This document shows, one piece after another, positions 23,395-35,136 of a stretch of 64,000 nt of DNA (position 1 is its first letter; every line of letters starts with the position of its first letter). Below the pieces are notes generated by a model, which worked only from the letters and a program-made list of their open reading frames with translations, did not search any database and was not told where the DNA came from. A program made the position numbers and the translations under genes. The DNA is from Hyposmocoma kahamanoa (lineage: Eukaryota; Arthropoda; Insecta; Lepidoptera; Cosmopterigidae): NCBI RefSeq assembly GCF_003589595.1, contig NW_020654422.1:20259488-20323487 (forward strand). The letters run 5' to 3'.

Positions 23395-23959
23395 CAGTGT
23401 TGTAAAAAACTCGAGTCCGGGAGTCGAATCTACGTTTATAAAGTCGACTCAATTTTGCATGGCTCGGTGGCCTAATGTACTCATGAGTAGTAGTCGGGTC
23501 GAGCGCAAGTCATCGGAGCACGGACTCGAGTCTAAAAAGAGCTCTAGTCGTAAACTTAACTCGAGTTTTGTACGAAACTCGAGTTCGAAAACGCGACTCG
23601 AGCTGACTTCTACTCTACAAAGTCTCGAGTACGACAAGCTGGGTTTGAATTAAACTGAAAAATTACTTATGCTCACAAATTAAATAAATAACAAAAACTC
23701 AATATGGTGATTTAAAAAAAAAGAAGATATTAATAATTAATTACACCACAGTAATACAGTTTAACACACCGCAGTACAACACCGCTCAGTAGGTACTTAC
23801 CAGACTCGTGTTGGACGCATTACATAAATAAGCACTAACGCCGAACTCGAGTCTATTCTGAATCGAGCAGTGCAATCTCTCTCTTTATGAGTCGAGTATT
23901 GTGAATTAGAGTCGAGCCCTAAAATATGGACTCCCGGACTCGAGTTTTTTACAACACTA
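23395..23959. mobile_element. hAT-like non-autonomous element, CTCGAG-rich
   Basis: Begins CAGTGTTGTAAAAAACTCGA and ends with the complement. The inverted repeats are essentially perfect for about 30 bp after the first base. CTTTGGAG (23387-23394) and TTTCGGAG (23960-23967) look like a decayed 8-bp target duplication. The CAGTGTTG terminus is typical of hAT elements. Eight CTCGAG hexamers plus several GTCGAG variants lie inside. No transposase ORF. Confidence 0.88.
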
Positions 23960-24628
23960 TTTCGGAGGTGTCACGAGCGGTGCTTGTCGAAAACGCATGC
24001 ACATTGTAAGGATGCGCATACATTTATTAGGCAAATGCGTAGCACCGTCGGTCACTTCGTCGATTGAAGCGATAATTTAAATATCTGGAAGGAATTGTTT
24101 ACTTAAACATTCACTCAATTGTTTGTTTTAACTGTTTACTATGGAGACTCGTCTATTCCATAGTTCATATTCACTTCGCCGAAATATTAGGAATCTATGA
24201 TTTTTCCGTAGGAACAGTGTTGTTATTAACTTTTAGACAATTAAAAATATGGTTTATTTTAATTCTTTATTGCCCTATTACATGTTAATAAACATATGAG
24301 AATTAAATGTAACTGGCAATGGTGAACTAAATCCTGTCAATACTAACTCAGGCTGCTTGCCAAACGCCGCGGGGTTTGCTTACGTAATAGTAATTTTGAC
24401 AAGTATATTGGTGCAGTTTTTAACACCAGTGTGTGCCAAGAGAATTAACTGGCGGCTACTTTATTGCACGGCATGCAGACTCTCATAGCTGTTTTTTGTT
24501 CTACTTTTATTTTGTTGCTCTTTTGCTGCTTATGCATTCGTGGGCATTTATTTTAATAGCGGTTTCAAGATTTTACTTCAATTTTCTATATTCATATTTT
24601 CAGTTTTTATTTTGGTTAATTATTATTT
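23960..24628. other. no gene or repeat recognised
   Basis: Nothing supportable; AT-rich beyond 24240. Confidence 0.45.
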
Positions 24629-24813
24629 TATAGTGCATTATAATCATCGTCAACTGCAACAACCATATATACGTCCCACTGTTGAGTACGGGTCTTCTCT
24701 CAGGCGCGGGTTTAGGCCATAGTCCACCACGGGGATTCCACATGTTTTCTGAAGGATCCTTCTTTGAGGTGCAGGTATCCTTCACCGAAAAGTACGTGGT
24801 AAATTTCAAATTT
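24629..24813 (+). mobile_element. family K element, left part
   Basis: ATACGTCCCACTGTTGAG, CCATAGTCCACCACG and TTCACCGAAAAGTACGTGG are wording I recognise from a very common lepidopteran repeat. The second half lies at 25655-25750, after nested insertions. Confidence 0.8.
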
Positions 24814-25014
24814 AGCAGCAGTAGAGCTTCTTGTGATAGAGTTGGTCCAAGGAAGTACTGCCAACTTACCTATTTCTGCCGCCAAGCAGTAATGTCAGCT
24901 TTACTGTGTTTCGTTTTTGAAGGGTAAGGGTGCTGGTGAAATTACAGGCGTATGGGACTTATTAAGTTATGTCTCAGGGTGTCGGGCGTAGTGGCAGTGC
25001 CCCTCAGATCTTTG

Positions 25015-25539
25015 GAAAACGATCTTTATACGAATAAATCGTACGTGTCTGTTCTTAACTTAGGTTGTAAATATTATGCTTCTTTTACATTGACTTACAA
25101 TTATATGGACGTCGGGTCAGCGCTAAAAAGTGTCCGAACTTATAGGGCGTTAAAATCGTATACAGAGCGTCATTCACGCTTTAGTCTTCGTTTGTTCGAC
25201 TGACAGCGAAGCAAGCAAAATTAGACAGTACTGCGATGACATTACAATTTAAATTCAACGTTTTAGCTTTTTCATATTCCTTTACATGTCACTACGTTTA
25301 AATAGGTTGACTTGGGACATTTATTTCGTGGTTTTTGTATTAGACCCGTCGTCCGTTTATTTGTAAGTCAATGTTCTTTTACAATAAATTTAGTGTATGT
25401 CACGCACTCAGCGAAGTTAGTTGTTAATTACTTCCGTCTATGACCTTATCATGTTATCAATATCACGGATCAAATATCATAGATTATCATCATTCTCATC
25501 AATTATCATTATATCAGTGGCTGTAGAATAAACCCTACA
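25015..25539. mobile_element. unclassified insert with ATCTTTG target duplication
   Basis: Flanked by ATCTTTG at 25008-25014 and 25540-25546 inside the A copy. Without its own family B passenger it is about 230 bp. No inverted ends or poly-A seen. Confidence 0.65.
25088..25373. mobile_element. family B MITE copy 3 (286 bp)
   Basis: Exactly 286 bp with perfect 8-bp duplication TTCTTTTA at 25080-25087 and 25374-25381. Same orientation as copy 2. Confidence 0.95.
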
Positions 25540-25654
25540 ATCTTTGCTTTGAAAGCTCTGAGTGGCACTGCAACTGTTATGGACAGGCGTGTAGCTTACC
25601 ATCAGGCGCACGACTTGTTCGTCCCGGCACTTGATATTATAAAAAAAAAAAAAA

Positions 25655-25750
25655 TTCCGAAAAGTTCAGAGGTGCGGTTGCGGAGGTTGGATTCGAACCC
25701 ACGCCTCAGCTTGCGAGGTAGTAGGTCAAACAAGGCTGCCACGGATTTTT
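25655..25750 (+). mobile_element. family K element, right part
   Basis: ATTCCGAAAAGTTCAGAGGT, GGATTCGAACCCACG and TAGGTCAAAC continue the K element begun at 24629. The GGATTCGAACCC block is tRNA-like in antisense. Confidence 0.78.
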
Positions 25751-26250
25751 ATCGTGCAGTTGAGTAAAATGCGTGTACATTTAATAGATCTCTTTCTTAA
25801 CAACAAATCAGTTGTTTTACGACATAAAAGTTTCTTAACAAAAAATTTCATACGCGAAGTCACCGTTTGTGTTTCGAATTTTGAATTTAACTGGGCGTTT
25901 ATGTTACGATAACTCCCGCTGGGACTCGTTAATATTTCACAGTTCTAATAAAATATAGTTCAGTTATGTTTAACTTGCTTTAAACGAGTTCTGTTGTTTA
26001 AAATATCGACGCTTTCTGTTTCGACAGTCATATTGTATGTAACAAAATGACACACACAAAAATGCAAAGTGCTATGACAGAGTGTTCCATGACTATGAAT
26101 CACATTTATATGGCGAACGTCTATGGAGTGGAATTCCCTACCTGCAGACTTGTTCCCTGAACAGTATGACTTCGGCCTTTTCAAGGCGTGAGTGAATATA
26201 GTCTATCTTTTTTTAAGATGGAGCAAAATGACAGTTCATTGCGCGCAAGT
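25751..26250. other. no gene or repeat recognised
   Basis: Nothing supportable. Confidence 0.45.
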
Positions 26251-26465
26251 AATAATAATAATAAGGCACATTCAATATAACCCCATACTAGGCAAACCCT
26301 GTGTCGCGGGTGCCATGGGCACACACATAGACTACCACAAATTACACCTAAATTCACGAGAGAAATAAATGTAGGCCATACAAATATTTCTCCCGGCCCG
26401 GGAATCGACTCTGGGAACTCTGCGTGGCAGTCTGACATGGTAACCATTCGGCCACAGAGGCAGTT
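26251..26465 (-). mobile_element. SINE family D copy 2, near complete
   Basis: Minus strand: TGCCTCTGTGGCCGAATGG head, GAGAAATATTTGTATGGCC, TCTCGTGAATTTAGGTGTAA, GTCTATGTGTGTGCCCATGG, then a TTATTATTATTATT tail. The B box is mutated. Confidence 0.88.
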
Positions 26466-26584
26466 AATAATAAGTGTTGCCCGCTTGCAAGCAGCTAGTG
26501 ATTTCAGTCTATAAGTATTCTATCGTCTATGGATTGAATGTTGGTTACGCATATGAAATATACTTGTTACCCAATTTGCTTTAT

Positions 26585-26640
26585 TTCATTAATCATCGGC
26601 CCATTATACGTCCTACTGCTGAACACAAGTTCATTTGAAT
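26585..26640 (+). mobile_element. family K 5' scrap
   Basis: CCATTATACGTCCTACTGCTG matches the K start at 24660. Confidence 0.6.
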
Positions 26641-27094
26641 TGTTAATTTTTGAAAATTCATTCATACATACACTAAATTAGAGGTACATATGTGTATTAA
26701 AAATTCAAATAGGAGACATATTTTAAAGTTTTTAATTTCAATTTAATATATATAATCAAATGTTGCCGGTCGTTATTAAAATGTGTATGATTAAAAATTT
26801 ATTTTGATAATAATAAACGTAATCATTAGAACGTCGTAACATTCACAATTAAGACATTTTTGGCAAAATTTTATCTACTTTCACAATCTATCGATCTATC
26901 GACAACAACTACGTGACTACTTAAAATTTTACCAAAATTGGCAACCCTGTAAATGTGACAACCCCGTAAACTCCATCTTCAAAAAAGACAGACTATAGGC
27001 ATTATTTAGGTGTACATTTTCCAACCTCAACCATATCGTCACTTTCCATCAGGTGAGAGGGAAGTTAAATGTGCACTTATTTTGTAATAAAAAA

Positions 27095-27200
27095 TAATGA
27101 TCGAAGTGGTTGGAAAGAGGACGTGAACAATAGAGACAGGTACATTAACGTGGTTTGGGCACACGGAGAGGATGAATGAAAGTAGTGTGGCGAAAAGCGA
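27095..27200 (+). pseudogene. LINE ORF2 C-terminal remnant
   Basis: Encodes WFGHTERMNESSVAK, the W-FGHVERM signature found downstream of the reverse transcriptase domain in insect LINEs. It is too short and broken for subtyping. A better copy is at 33000-33314. Confidence 0.7.
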
Positions 27201-27264
27201 TTACATAGAGCTCAAAGTCAAACTATCGTTATTTCATAGAAAAGCAGATTAGAAGCGAAATCGA

Positions 27265-27410
27265 TACATTGATTAAACTCTACTACGCCATCGCGCGGCA
27301 AAATCCCCTGAGAAGAATGAGTAAGAAAGTCTAGTACTTGCTCTTTATAAATAAACATTTGTATACATTTCACATAAATATCATAAATCGAGACAACCTG
27401 CAAAAATCTA
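27265..27410. repeat. family M LINE 3'-end-like repeat, copy 2
   Basis: Shares AAACTCTACTACGCC, AGAAGAATGAGTAAGAAA and AAACATTTGTATACA with 4033-4200 and, more loosely, with 48035-48215. Confidence 0.62.
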
Positions 27411-27519
27411 TGGCAGCGACCCGTCTAGTCTCTACCGTAGATTTTTGTCATCAAATTTGCGGAAGACGTATGATAAACTTTTAGTGTAAAGTTTTTGTTT
27501 CACTATAGTTTAAACAGCG

Positions 27520-27752
27520 GCAGTAGAGCTCCATGTGAAAGAGTTCGTCCAGGGAAGTACAGCCACCTTACCTATTTCTGCCGCCAAGCAGTAACGTGAG
27601 CAGTACTGCGTTCTTTTCACATAGGACTTGTCAACTGATGTCCCAGGGTGACGGGCGCAGTGGCAGTGCCCCTCAGATCTTTGCGATTTAAAGCTCTGAG
27701 TGATAATGTAACTGTTGCCTTGTTCGTCCCGTCGTTTAGTATTATAAATAAA
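27520..27752 (+). mobile_element. family A copy with internal deletions
   Basis: 5' end present (GCAGTAGAGCTCCATGTGAA). Segments are missing after GCGTTCTTTT and before CCTTGTTCGTCCCGTCG. Confidence 0.86.
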
Positions 27753-28797
27753 CGCCTCGCAAATGGCAAACTTTGAATGGATGATGGCGGGTGGGTGAAT
27801 CTGTATAAAGCATGGTAAATAAGGCCATTAAACAAAAGGCATCTTTCGGTTTTCTGTTACAATCATGATTGCGTGATTTAAACTTCCCATGGGTGTTGTA
27901 AAAAGTGACTTTTTGCGATCATGGAAATAGTTTGTATGGTATATTTGCTTCTAGCAATCTATAGTACCGATACGGTTTTGGTTAATGTGACAGCGCCTCT
28001 AACAGTCTTAAGTAAAAGTACGATTTACAACAAACTGTGTAATCTTGGCGAATAAACATCTGAATTTTATACAATTTAAACTCGGAGAAAATGCAGTATT
28101 GCCGATTTTATCCAAAATGCATTTCAATTTCTATTTTGCATTTGCATTGCTGTCGGAATATAGCTAGTGTGACTGCGCATTTATTTTGTGTATAAATTAG
28201 TTTCATTTTCCAAGTGAGTGCTTCTAGCGGCAGTCAGCTGTTTGTGTAAAATATAAACGCCACACTTGCGGTTGTAGCGCTGACAGGTTTGTTCAGAAGC
28301 CATTTTCGGTGGACAGATATTTTCACTCCTGAATGCATGGTATGTTATTTCAGATTTCATAAGATCCGTCGGCTAAAGCCTCGTAAGCACAATTGGTGTG
28401 AACTGTTTTGTAGGAACAAAAAACAGAATTACTCACCAGAAATACTTATATTTACTTTGTAATTATAAAAAGGTTTATAATATATTATATTTAAGCTTCA
28501 ATTGTCCGATATTGCGTTTGAAGAGTGACAAAGGTATTTCGTCCAAAAACGGAGTTACGCGGTTTTAAAATTAAGCCGACGATTTGTAAACGCGTGATAG
28601 TCGAGTTTTGTTTAAAACGTGTTAGTATTTCATGAATAATGATCCAAACCAAAATAGTTCATTGAGAATGAGACTACCGGACCTATAGCCACGGCAATTT
28701 TGGTTTGCTTGAGAAAACTAATAGGTACACACGATTTAAATCCAAAGAAATAGTTTTATTACTCAGCTTAGAACAGACCCGTGTCCACGACGTGATT
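27753..28797. other. low-copy sequence, no gene
   Basis: No match to the repeat families here; no supportable ORF. Confidence 0.5.
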
Positions 28798-29078
28798 TAT
28801 AAGGACGAACAAGTCGTGCGCCTGGTGGTAAGCGACACGTCTATCCATAAGAGTTGCAGTGCCACTCAGAGCCTTTAATCGCAAAGATCTAAGAGGCACT
28901 GCCACTACGCCCGTCACCCTGAGACCTAAGTTGACAAGTCCTATGTGGCTGTGATTTCACCAGTACCAGTACCGGAACGCAGCAATGCTCACACTACTGC
29001 TGGGCGACAGAAATAGGTAAGATGGCAGTACTTCCCTGGACGATCTTTTTCAACACGAAGCTCTTCTACCGCTGCCAG
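28798..29078 (-). mobile_element. family A copy, nearly complete
   Basis: From the GGACGAACAAGTCGTGCGCC end to AGCTCTTCTACCGCTGCC; about 20 bp deleted near the CCGGAACGCAG block. Confidence 0.88.
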
Positions 29079-29560
29079 CCATCTTGTTACTGGCAACTTC
29101 ATACATATAGCACACTATACTTGATGTCCTAAATACATAATAGAGTACATAACCATTATACTGCACAAATAATGCCCAAAGCCTGCATAAAAGCCCCATA
29201 CGTCAGATAAGGCCCGCATTTCTTATCGAGCCGTGTGTAAACCCGCTACGTGCATAATTTTGCTGTTAAATGTTTAATGTGCAAATGTTACAATTTTGCG
29301 CGTGTTTCAGAAACATTAACTCAAAGACTTTTAATTAGAATGATATTAATAATAATTTTGTTTCTTCACGTACAGGTCTTGTTCGTACAGAGTGAATTTC
29401 GCTTATTACTTAACAATACGAGAAGTATTGCAAGTTAAATAGAAAAATAAATTAATTGCGGTTTCAATAACTAAAAATATGCGCCAAATATGAGAGTTCG
29501 TACACATGACTGTTTACGAAAGCTCGCGCGCCACATATACCAATATGCATTTAACAGCAT
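29079..29560. other. no gene or repeat recognised
   Basis: Nothing supportable. Confidence 0.45.
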
Positions 29561-29563
29561 GGA

Positions 29564-29610
29564 TGCAGCACGCATGCAGCGCGTGCACAACGCACATGCA
29601 GCGCGTTCAC
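29564..29610 (+). repeat. two-copy CATGCAGCGCGT repeat
   Basis: CATGCAGCGCGTGCAC and CATGCAGCGCGTTCAC in direct tandem, GC-rich in an AT-rich setting. Confidence 0.8.
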
Positions 29611-29717
29611 CAGATATGTACGCACTCTAATGATGTAAAACAAACTTAATTTAATGGGAGAAAGTTGCTTTTGGACTGAATAGTGGACGGTTCGATTTCT
29701 CGTGACCGCATGTACGC

Positions 29718-29823
29718 TTTGCAGGTTGAATAGATAGAATAGAATAGAATACGTTTGTTTGCCAGAATACAGTAATGATAAAGGTCTTAAATAAAATTAG
29801 GTACATTGTATTCAACCTGCAAA
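29718..29823. repeat. 106-bp unit bounded by 15-bp perfect inverted repeats
   Basis: TTTGCAGGTTGAATA at 29718-29732 and its complement at 29809-29823. The interior starts with a short ATAGA/AATAG run. Either a tiny fold-back element or an inverted duplication. Confidence 0.88.
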
Positions 29824-29854
29824 CAGATGTGCAAATATTAATTTTATGTTTGGT

Positions 29855-29908
29855 TTCTATTGTTAATTGTACTTCAAATTATTCTATTGTTAATTGCACT
29901 TCAAATTG
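29855..29908 (+). repeat. 27-bp tandem duplication
   Basis: TTCTATTGTTAATTG(T/C)ACTT repeats with period 27, two copies. Confidence 0.93.
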
Positions 29909-31084
29909 AAAGAGGACAACCATTCGAAAAGGTGTCAACCAGCCAGTGGCGAGGCGTCCATATAACTCGATTCCCACCGGCTTGCCTAAAATTTTCCGCG
30001 TACCTATTACCAGTGGCAGCGTGGTACTCCATGGCATAAAACCATTAGTTCAAAATATTCACTATTAAACGCGTAATAACTTGTCCCGATGCATCTCAAC
30101 CAATCAGAGCGAGGTAAGCCGGGAGATCGGCGAGTTCTATTTCATTCATGAAATGTAAGCGCTCCCATCAAAATATACGCACACATTCACAAAAATCCGC
30201 TTTCCAACAACTAAAGAAATGGCGGTCGAGAAGCCGGAATAATTCGAGTTATTGTCGAATAGCGTTCACTTAAATGTAAACTTTATGCCAACAAATTATA
30301 GTTTAATTTGTTTTAATGTCAGAATCGTTGCCAAGTGTAAAAACTTTCTTAAAATAATGTAACAAAATTATTATTATATTAAATTAATACAAAATATGGT
30401 TCACTTCTATTTTGTAAATCTTAACGATAAATAGTGTTACGTATTTAATTGGTTGTTTTTTTAATAGGACTACGTAAAGAATGTTTGTCATGGTAATTCG
30501 TAGGTAATTAAAATAGCAACACTGAGCATTCGTGACTTTATTTACAAACTTTCGTATCGCGACGGGCAGCGTAAAATGTAAAATTACTTTAAAGGCTATG
30601 GTTACTTTATGTGTAGAATAAGTTATCCTGTGGAATGAATGAAATTGGTATCTTGTGTGCTAATAGGTGTTTGTGTTTAAATGTCGCCAAGGCGCCTTTT
30701 TCCGGGGAAAATAAATTTTTGTTAAAAACGAAAATCTAAATTTTTTTCCTTTTCCTATTCTTATGTTAGATTTAATAGATATATAAGTTCTTATTATTTG
30801 TATAATATAATCGTAGGTAACGTAACGAGTAAATTGAAGCCGTAAAAAGGTCGCCACAGGACAGGCTTAGCCTAGTGTGGGACCACCTGTAATGACTCAC
30901 AATGTTTTCAGGCATGGCATCACGTTAACAATGCATGTTTTTCTTAATGTCTAACACACACTTAATGTTCATTTAGCATAAGTATCATGTTCTTGTCTTA
31001 AAAATAAAAATATGTGAACTATTTTGTTTTTCTGTGTGTTTGTGATGCCAATAAAAACATATTCTTATTCTAAATAGGAACTTA
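29909..31084. other. no gene or repeat recognised
   Basis: The end near 31030-31075 (GATGCCAATAAAAACATATT) reads like a retroelement 3' end. The rest is unassigned. Confidence 0.4.
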
Positions 31085-31615
31085 TCTAATTGCCTCCGTC
31101 GCGCGGGACAACTTCGATCAGTACCGCGTCGCACTGCACTACGCGAGAAAAACCCGCGGGTTATAGGACCGACCTACTACGAGCACCTACCTGCCGAACT
31201 AAAAAATTAATGTTATGAGGAAACGTTCAGGAGCAGACTAAAGAACCTTTTATTGGAAAAGTCCCATTACTCTTAATAAATAAAGTACTTAAATAATTAA
31301 ATTATTACAATTATTAATGAATTTGACATTCACCGTATTATCGTACTGTAATATACATTTATTAGTTATTAAGAATCCATATTTCCTGTATATTGTTAGT
31401 TTAATTCAATTATTTGTTGGTTTAATTAGTTACGTCGATTTTGCATAATTATGTGCTCTATTGTGTACTTATGACGTACTATTATATAATTATTGCTAGC
31501 TTTTTAGATTAGCTGCATTATTTTGTAAACTGACGCTCTCTTTTCGAAGAGTAGTATAAAATTACATGTAATTGTATTTCTATGAAATTTGTAATGTAGA
31601 GAGAAATAAACTGAA
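31085..31615 (+). pseudogene. decayed LINE ORF2 end plus 3' UTR
   Basis: About 31190-31278 reads LPAELKN, stop, then CYEETFRSRLKNLLLEKSHYS and stop. The FRSRLKNLLLEK motif is typical of the last residues of insect LINE polyproteins. In-frame stops and frameshifts upstream mark it as dead. The trailing GAGAGAAATAAACTGAAC looks like its 3' end. Confidence 0.65.
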
Positions 31616-32999
31616 CTAGACTATCTCCAACAAAGTTTATAAGACTGTATTCAATCAGAAAATTCAGGAGATTCTGAAATTAACACTATAATACAGACTA
31701 AAAATGCTAGTAAATACAACGTGCAACAGAATATTTTATCATGTCAGGTATGTCAAAAGCATAGCGTGATCTTAGTCTAGCTCAAACAAATGTTTTTGAT
31801 ATATTTTACACCTTCATTTATTTCTGGAGGTTTACGTTACGGGCCCGTGGTTTTGATTTAGTGCAAGTGACAGGTCACAGCGAAACCTGCTGTTGAAATG
31901 TGAGGTCAGAATTTAAGACGAAATTACCTCAACATCTCCAGTTGTATTGTTTATATTATGTAATTTGTGGCACATTTACATATAAGTAGGGGTTTCTAGT
32001 GTATTTTTAGAGGATAATTCTCATTCATTGACGATATCGGTCTGGGATAATGTTTACTTTCGTTTATTACAACTCAAAGACCAATTCGATTCGATCGAAC
32101 AGAAAATTGAAAATTTATTAAAACAAGACGTACTGATGATATGAAATACCACCACGGATAATATTTTTGGTGCGGCTATTATTTTTGCATTTCAAAACAG
32201 CACAATAAAGCATTTTTTTAGAGAATTTGCGCGAAAGAATTGACACAGCCATACCGTAAAAAGCGAAAATGGCGGTCTGAGCTCAAGTAAGCACAATTGT
32301 GCCTACAATTGGCACGCGTGCGACACTAACTGACCACTTCTATTGAATAGGAGCTTCTCTCGTCTAGTATAGGAGCCAGAGTCTATTAAATTAGTTCTTC
32401 CCAAATGTTGTTTTGCTTGCTTTATACTATTGGTAAGGTTAAATTATTTGAATAAAGCTAATGTTGTTCTTGTATAAAGCTACTTAGAAATACAATAACA
32501 TATATAAATTGTTCAAACAAGCCATTAAAACATATATGCAACCATAATTTTTAACAAATAACCCTCACTAATAAAGTTTCATGGACTTCCTTCACAAACA
32601 ACCTTTTTTCAACTTTAAAATCCCGACACGATAAATCCAGTATCGTTTATAAATACAGATGTTTTTTCAAACCCATTTCCGTATGGGAAAAAGAACTAAG
32701 CTTATTTATCGCCCGGTTGTATTCCACGCAATTAACTTTTACAAGCTCTACGGTTTTTTTTTTATTTCATTGCAACTCCCCCTACGCCGTAGCATCTCCG
32801 TAGCTACGAGTTGTTTAATGAAACTATGAACGTAGAATGTTGCCACTATAGTTCTGATTTATTATTTAAATGACGCGAATAAATGAATGACTAATTCTTT
32901 ATTGAATATAAGAAATTACAATGACTACACAGAACAGCAATCTAAGTAGGTATAGATCTATTGTAAAACAGGTAGGCTTATTTTCAAGTAGTAATTTCT
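31616..32999. other. no gene or repeat recognised
   Basis: AT-rich; nothing supportable. Confidence 0.45.
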
Positions 33000-33314
33000 T
33001 TCAGGCAGCCTTAGGATGGAAATTTAGGAGGTGCAAAAAAATAGAGAAAGGGATACTTAGATGGTTCGGACATGTAGAGAGAATGAATGAAAGAAGGTTG
33101 ACGAAACAGATTTAGGTATAAGGCGAGTGTAAGTGGGCAAGTTGGTACGGGCCGACCAAGGCGAACTTACCATGACCAAATTAAGACCATCTTAAAGAGA
33201 GGGCCAGGTCAAGAGAGTATGCGTGTTGATGAGGCAAAAGATGTATGTAAGGACCGCACCGTAGCAAGTGGAAGACTGTTGTCTCTTCGTACCCCGATGG
33301 GGAAAAAGGCGTGA
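33000..33314 (+). pseudogene. LINE reverse-transcriptase polyprotein, C-terminal remnant
   Basis: The reading frame gives RRCKKIEKGILRWFGHVERM, then ERRLTKQI and a stop. After that break a second frame continues (KASVSGQVGTGRPRRTYHDQ ... EAKDVCKDRTVASGRL) to TGA at 33312-33314. The WFGHVERM, GRPRRTY and EAK-C-DR blocks are the hallmark C-terminal region after the reverse transcriptase domain of insect non-LTR retrotransposons. The catalytic domains are absent, so it is a 5'-truncated dead copy; the clade is not certain. Confidence 0.85.
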
Positions 33315-33420
33315 AGTGTGTGTTTGTATGCAAAAAGGGTGCAACCGAAGAATATTTTTGAAAAGAAGTAATAGTGTATTTTTACTATATTATACAGTTT
33401 CATATGTGTCTTTTATAATT

Positions 33421-33622
33421 TTAACTACCGTGGCCGAAAGGTTTCAAAGTTGGTCTGCCATGCATCCCGGGTTCGATTCCCGGGGCGTGAGAAATATTTG
33501 CAAGACCTACATTTATTTATCTCGTGAGTTCAAGTGTAATTTGTGGTTGTCTATGTGTGTACCCGCGATATAGGGTTTCCTTCGTGCGGTGCTATGGAGT
33601 GTGTGCTATTATTATTATTATA
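33421..33622 (+). mobile_element. SINE family D copy 3
   Basis: Head CTACCGTGGCCGAAAGG, B box GGTTCGATTCCCGGGG, body GAGAAATATTTGCAAGACC, tail (ATT)n. Confidence 0.9.
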
Positions 33623-33687
33623 GCACGATGCTTTAACTTTTCTCTCGATTATATAAATTTTTATTGAATACGAAGATGATATTTTTT

Positions 33688-33812
33688 TTAACCGACTTTA
33701 ATAAAGGAGGAGTGTCTCAATTCGACTGTATTCTTTTTTTGTGTGCATGTTACGCATTTGTAAATTGATATTGATTTGAAGAAAATATTCCACCTCTACG
33801 GGTGCCAAAGTG
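33688..33812 (+). mobile_element. family H element, 3'-truncated
   Basis: TTTAACCGACTTTAATAAAG through AAATATTCCACCTCTACGGG, cut by the neighbouring A copy. Confidence 0.75.
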
Positions 33813-33824
33813 GTGGCTTTTGGT

Positions 33825-34003
33825 ACTATAAAAAAAGAGAGCTTTAAATCGCCAAGATCTGTGGGGCACTGCCACTGCGCCTGTCACCCTGAGACATAAG
33901 TTGACAAGTCCCATGTGCCTGTACATACTTTCACCATCACACCCTTCAAAACCGAAACGCAGTAATGCTCATAATACTGCTTGGTGGCAGAAATGAGTAA
34001 TAT
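33825..34003 (-). mobile_element. family A copy, both ends cut
   Basis: Begins at an A-run plus AGAGCTTTAAATCGCC and ends at CTTGGTGGCAGAAATGAGTA. Confidence 0.83.
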
Positions 34004-34860
34004 TTAAAAAAAATCCTTACACACATTACATATTTTTTTAAAATCTATATTGGCAACTTCCCCAAGAATACTTCTAGAATCGCTTTTCTATCGAAATGTA
34101 TTATACAGCATCATATATTTTCCTATTTTTCCACCTCCTATTATCATTTTTATCATTTACTGGAAAGAAAAACTATTTATCTAAAACATTGAATTATATG
34201 CGGACAACTTTCTATACACACGAAAAGGTAACTATTACAAACACGCTCGCTATTCAGCGATCGGTGAACGCAATAGTAAATTTCTCACGGGCCATTACAC
34301 AGGCGCTCGAAATTCGTTCTTTTTTTTTAAATTCACTTAATATTTCACGTGGCGCCATCTGTGCGCGCTCGTTCTTTCGATTCTGCGCTTTATATTGTCC
34401 TTTACGGCGATATAAATCGTGGATATTGTTATTTTGATGCGATTGTATTTTGTTTTCACGTCTGCCAGACTGTACTGGCGGATACAGTGAAGCTCTCAAG
34501 TTTATTTTTGGATTCTTTAACGGTTAACTGTTATTTTAAGACTTTGTACGAGCCGAGTTTTAATAAAAAATAGTTCAAAAGTTGAGTCGTGAAGGCTGGA
34601 GAATATTTTATAGAAATACGTGTTGAATTGTAGACAAAACGCGTTACGTAGCGTTGATGTTAGAATTATACGTGCTTTCAATTGGAAGGTCATTATAATT
34701 ATTTTGTTATATTATTATTATTCCATCAACAATTTTGGTTTTACAAAAATAGTAGCAGAAGTCTGCTTATAATTATGGTAATGCATGTGATAGAATACTT
34801 TTAGCTTAACCCAACATGTAGCTTCAACATAAAATCACAAAAAACACACCACACACGCAC
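34004..34860. other. no gene; two chance-level ORFs
   Basis: Open frames at 34096-34437 (+) and 34254-34499 (-) overlap antisense and show no domains. Confidence 0.4.
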
Positions 34861-34861
34861 G

Positions 34862-34912
<51 letters not shown>

Positions 34913-34922
34913 NNNNNNNNNN
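34861..34922. repeat. (CA)n microsatellite ending in an assembly gap
   Basis: The CA tract runs straight into 10 N at 34913-34922. The true repeat length is unknown. Confidence 0.98.
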
Positions 34923-35136
34923 ATAAAACCCGCTCTCTAATTTAGAACATGGTAACGCTCTTATATTATGTAGAATACAGTGCGAAGTCCGGTTGGTGAG
35001 TGCCTGGAGATCCGTAACACAGGTCAAATCCTAGCATGGACTCCAGTCTCTTACAAAGATGTATTAATAATAACTCCATAATGTAAATTACTTATTTATA
35101 GGATAACGTTGTAAGAGAGAAATAAAGATTATTATT

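Larger units (their letters stand above)
24814..25654 (+). mobile_element. family A copy split by a nested insertion
   Basis: A sequence from GCAGCAGTAGAGC to CAGATCTTTG (25014) resumes at 25540 and ends in a 13-14 nt A tail. It lies inside the K element. Confidence 0.9.

Noticed and set aside
34096..34499. Overlapping 113- and 81-codon ORFs on opposite strands
   Set aside because: No domain, no start context, no conservation evidence.
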